Source: JAICYJ01 sp036263035
Lineage (GTDB): Bacteria > Actinomycetota > Thermoleophilia > Gaiellales > JAICJC01
Length of the DNA stretch: 12,470 bases
Direction of reading: 5' to 3'
NCBI GenBank assembly: GCA_036263035.1
Contig: DATAHR010000119.1
Span: 1-12,470, forward strand
The translations under genes were made by a program, and so were the position numbers. Shown one piece after another: positions 11,194 through 12,470 of the stretch; the first letter of the stretch is position 1, and the number at the start of each line of letters is the position of its first letter. The notes below the pieces were generated by a model. It worked only from the letters and a program-made list of their open reading frames with translations. It was not told the origin of the DNA and made no database searches.

Positions 11194-11657
11194 CCGGCGG
11201 ACGCCACGGACTGCACCGCCCGCACGATGCCGGAGTAGCCCGTGCACCGGCACAGGTTGCCGGACAGGGCCAGGCGGATCTCGTCCTCGCTCGGATTGGG
11301 TGTTGCGTCCAGCAGCACCTTCGCCGAGATCAGCATGCCCGGCGTGCAGAAGCCGCACTGGACGCCGCCCTGGTCGAGGAACGCCTGCTGGAGCGGATGC
11401 AGGTCGCCGCCGTCGCCGGTCAGCCCCTCGATGGTCGTCACCTCACGGCCGTCTGCCTGGAGAGCGAGGTAGGAGCAGGAGTTCACCGGCCGCCCGTCGA
11501 GCAGCACCATGCAGGCGCCGCACTCGGAGTCGTCGCAGCCCTCCTTGGCGCCCGTCAGCCCGACCTCGGTGCGGATGACGGAGAGCAGGCTGCGGCCGGG
11601 CTCGATCTCGACCGGGTAGGCGATGCCGTTCACGTGCAGGGTGGCCTCGTACTTCAT
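11190..11657 (-). CDS. [2Fe-2S] subunit of a molybdenum hydroxylase (CoxS/XdhC-like small subunit), 155 aa
   Basis: Electron-transfer subunit of a three-subunit xanthine dehydrogenase/CO dehydrogenase-type complex, passing electrons from the Mo cofactor to the FAD subunit. Seen: an N-terminal plant-ferredoxin domain with C41, C46, C49 (GCDDSECGACMV) and C61 (NSCSYLA), and a C-terminal four-helix domain with C101, C104 (QCGFCTPGMLI) and C136, C138 (GNLCRCTGYSGI). All eight cluster ligands are present and the length is normal. ATG 11657 overlaps the stop of the FAD gene (ATGA) and follows GGAGGAG, so the two are translationally coupled. The substrate cannot be told; purine, nicotinate, CO and aldehyde enzymes share this subunit. 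The catalytic Mo subunit is not in the window and may lie upstream beyond the right edge. Confidence 0.95.
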   Translation of the reverse strand: MKYEATLHVNGIAYPVEIEPGRSLLSVIRTEVGLTGAKEGCDDSECGACMVLLDGRPVNSCSYLALQADGREVTTIEGLTGDGGDLHPLQQAFLDQGGVQCGFCTPGMLISAKVLLDATPNPSEDEIRLALSGNLCRCTGYSGIVRAVQSVASAG

Positions 11658-12470
11658 GCTGCTCCTCCGTTGACCGCACCGTGCAGCGCGGGGCTGGCTG
11701 GAATCGGGAACCGCTCGCCGCGGGCTCGCGCGAGAGCCGTCGTGATCGCCCGCCGCGCGATCACCGCTGCCATCGCGCGCCGGTACTCCGCGCTGCCACG
11801 GACGTCGGTGATCGGCTGCGACGCCGCTGCCGCTGCATTCGCGGCGGCGGTGACGGCATCGGCCCCGGCGTCGGTGCCGGTCAGCGCCGACTCGGCCTCG
11901 GCGACCCGGTGGATGGTCGGCGCGAGCGCCGTGATGGCGATGCGCGCATCGGAGACCGTCCCGCCGTCGAGCGTCACCACGGCGGTGGCACCGACGATCG
12001 CGATCTCCATCTGCCGGCGGTACTCCAGCCGGGCGTAGCAGCTTCCGGTGCCGGCCGCCGGCGCGGGCAGCGCGACCTCGGTCAGGAGCTCGTCCGCCGA
12101 GGCGGTCGTCCTGCCCGGGCCCGCGAACAGCTCCGCCAGCGGCACCTCTCGCGCTCCGCCGGATGACCGGAACCGCGCGACGGCGTCGAAGCAGACCAGC
12201 GGGCCGCCCGTCTCCATCGCCGGCGAGGCGTTCATCACGTTGCCGCCGATGGTGCCCGTGCTGCGGGTGGCGTGGCTGCCGACGATGGCCGACGCATCCG
12301 CCAGGGCGGTGTAGCGGTCGCACACCTGCTCGGAGGCGACGATGTCGGCGTGGGTGGCGAGGGCGCCCAGCACCAGCTCGCCGTCCTGCTCGCGGATGCC
12401 GCCCAGCTCGGACACGCCATGGATGGCAACCAGCGACTCGGGCAGCGCGGCCTTGCCGTTCCGGGCGCCG
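11654..12470 (-). CDS. FAD-binding subunit of a molybdenum hydroxylase (CoxM-like), N-terminus outside window
   Basis: The frame is open to the right edge; 271 residues are visible before TGA 11656-11654. The visible start RNGKAALPESLVAIHGVSELGGI matches the first FAD-domain region just after the expected GGT(D/N)L motif, which lies outside, so the GTG at 12415 is internal and not the start. Seen: GALATHADIVAS, then SHATRSTGTIGGNVMNAS with the TIGGN flavin motif, GPLVCFDAVARF, the ELFAGPGRTTASADELLTEVALP stretch, and the C-terminal CO-dehydrogenase flavoprotein domain (YRRQMEIAIVGATAVVTLDG). It accepts electrons from the [2Fe-2S] subunit, whose gene overlaps its stop (ATGA). About 20-30 N-terminal residues are probably missing. 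No internal defect is seen. Confidence 0.92.
   Translation of the reverse strand, partial: GARNGKAALPESLVAIHGVSELGGIREQDGELVLGALATHADIVASEQVCDRYTALADASAIVGSHATRSTGTIGGNVMNASPAMETGGPLVCFDAVARFRSSGGAREVPLAELFAGPGRTTASADELLTEVALPAPAAGTGSCYARLEYRRQMEIAIVGATAVVTLDGGTVSDARIAITALAPTIHRVAEAESALTGTDAGADAVTAAANAAAAASQPITDVRGSAEYRRAMAAVIARRAITTALARARGERFPIPASPALHGAVNGGAA

Noticed and set aside
1..12470. CRISPR array, insertion sequence, phage or replication origin
   Set aside because: No regularly spaced repeats, transposase or integrase motifs, or origin-like clusters were seen on reading both strands.

Overview
The window is about 70% GC by eye, with dense, mostly short transcription units and little intergenic space. 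The gene content and start signals suggest a high-GC actinobacterium. The clues are a DUF6458 protein, many starts directly behind TAnnnT -10 boxes (leaderless mRNAs), and GTG starts. A Thermoleophilia/Solirubrobacterales-like lineage is my best guess, from general familiarity and not from a search.

Layout, left to right. 1-987 (+): the C-terminal end of a multi-span membrane transporter (MFS-like), translationally coupled by a GTGA overlap to a 150-residue membrane-anchored protein. 1000-1032: a perfect 16-bp inverted repeat. 1062-1169: promoter and gene of tRNA-Thr(CGT). 1170-1534: no supportable gene. 1535-2461 (+): a zinc-independent MDR/quinone oxidoreductase-like enzyme. 2525-3041 (+): a well-formed promoter, a 19-codon ORF with a strong Shine-Dalgarno sequence, a string of small hairpins, and a 63-residue Arg-rich protein. 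3064-3100: palindrome plus hairpin between convergent units. 3150-4184 (-): a PAS-LuxR-type regulator followed by an SRPBCC protein, each with its own apparent leaderless promoter. 4327-4560 (+): a DUF6458 two-span membrane protein and a strong terminator-like hairpin. 4698-6231 (+): a 12-span MFS exporter, then a TfoX N-terminal-domain protein. 6293-6487 (-): an unrecognised 64-residue protein. 6615-7274 (+): a spermidine synthase-like Rossmann protein, overlapping tail to tail with 7252-8259 (-), an enolase-superfamily enzyme. Upstream of that enzyme on the same strand is a 591-residue membrane GGDEF-EAL protein (8280-10055). 10117-11193 (+): a D-threonine aldolase/D-serine dehydratase-type PLP enzyme. 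11190-12470 (-): the [2Fe-2S] and FAD subunits of a molybdenum hydroxylase (xanthine/CO dehydrogenase type), the latter cut by the window edge.

Most genes look like ordinary chromosomal accessory metabolism and regulation. There are no transposases, phage genes or CRISPR arrays, and I see no clear new defence or biosynthetic system. The least explained parts are the 2525-2850 leader with its tiny ORF, the perfect 1000-1032 inverted repeat, several small unidentified proteins, an enolase-superfamily enzyme with an altered catalytic Lys motif, and the repeated pattern of -10 boxes placed 5-6 nt before start codons.
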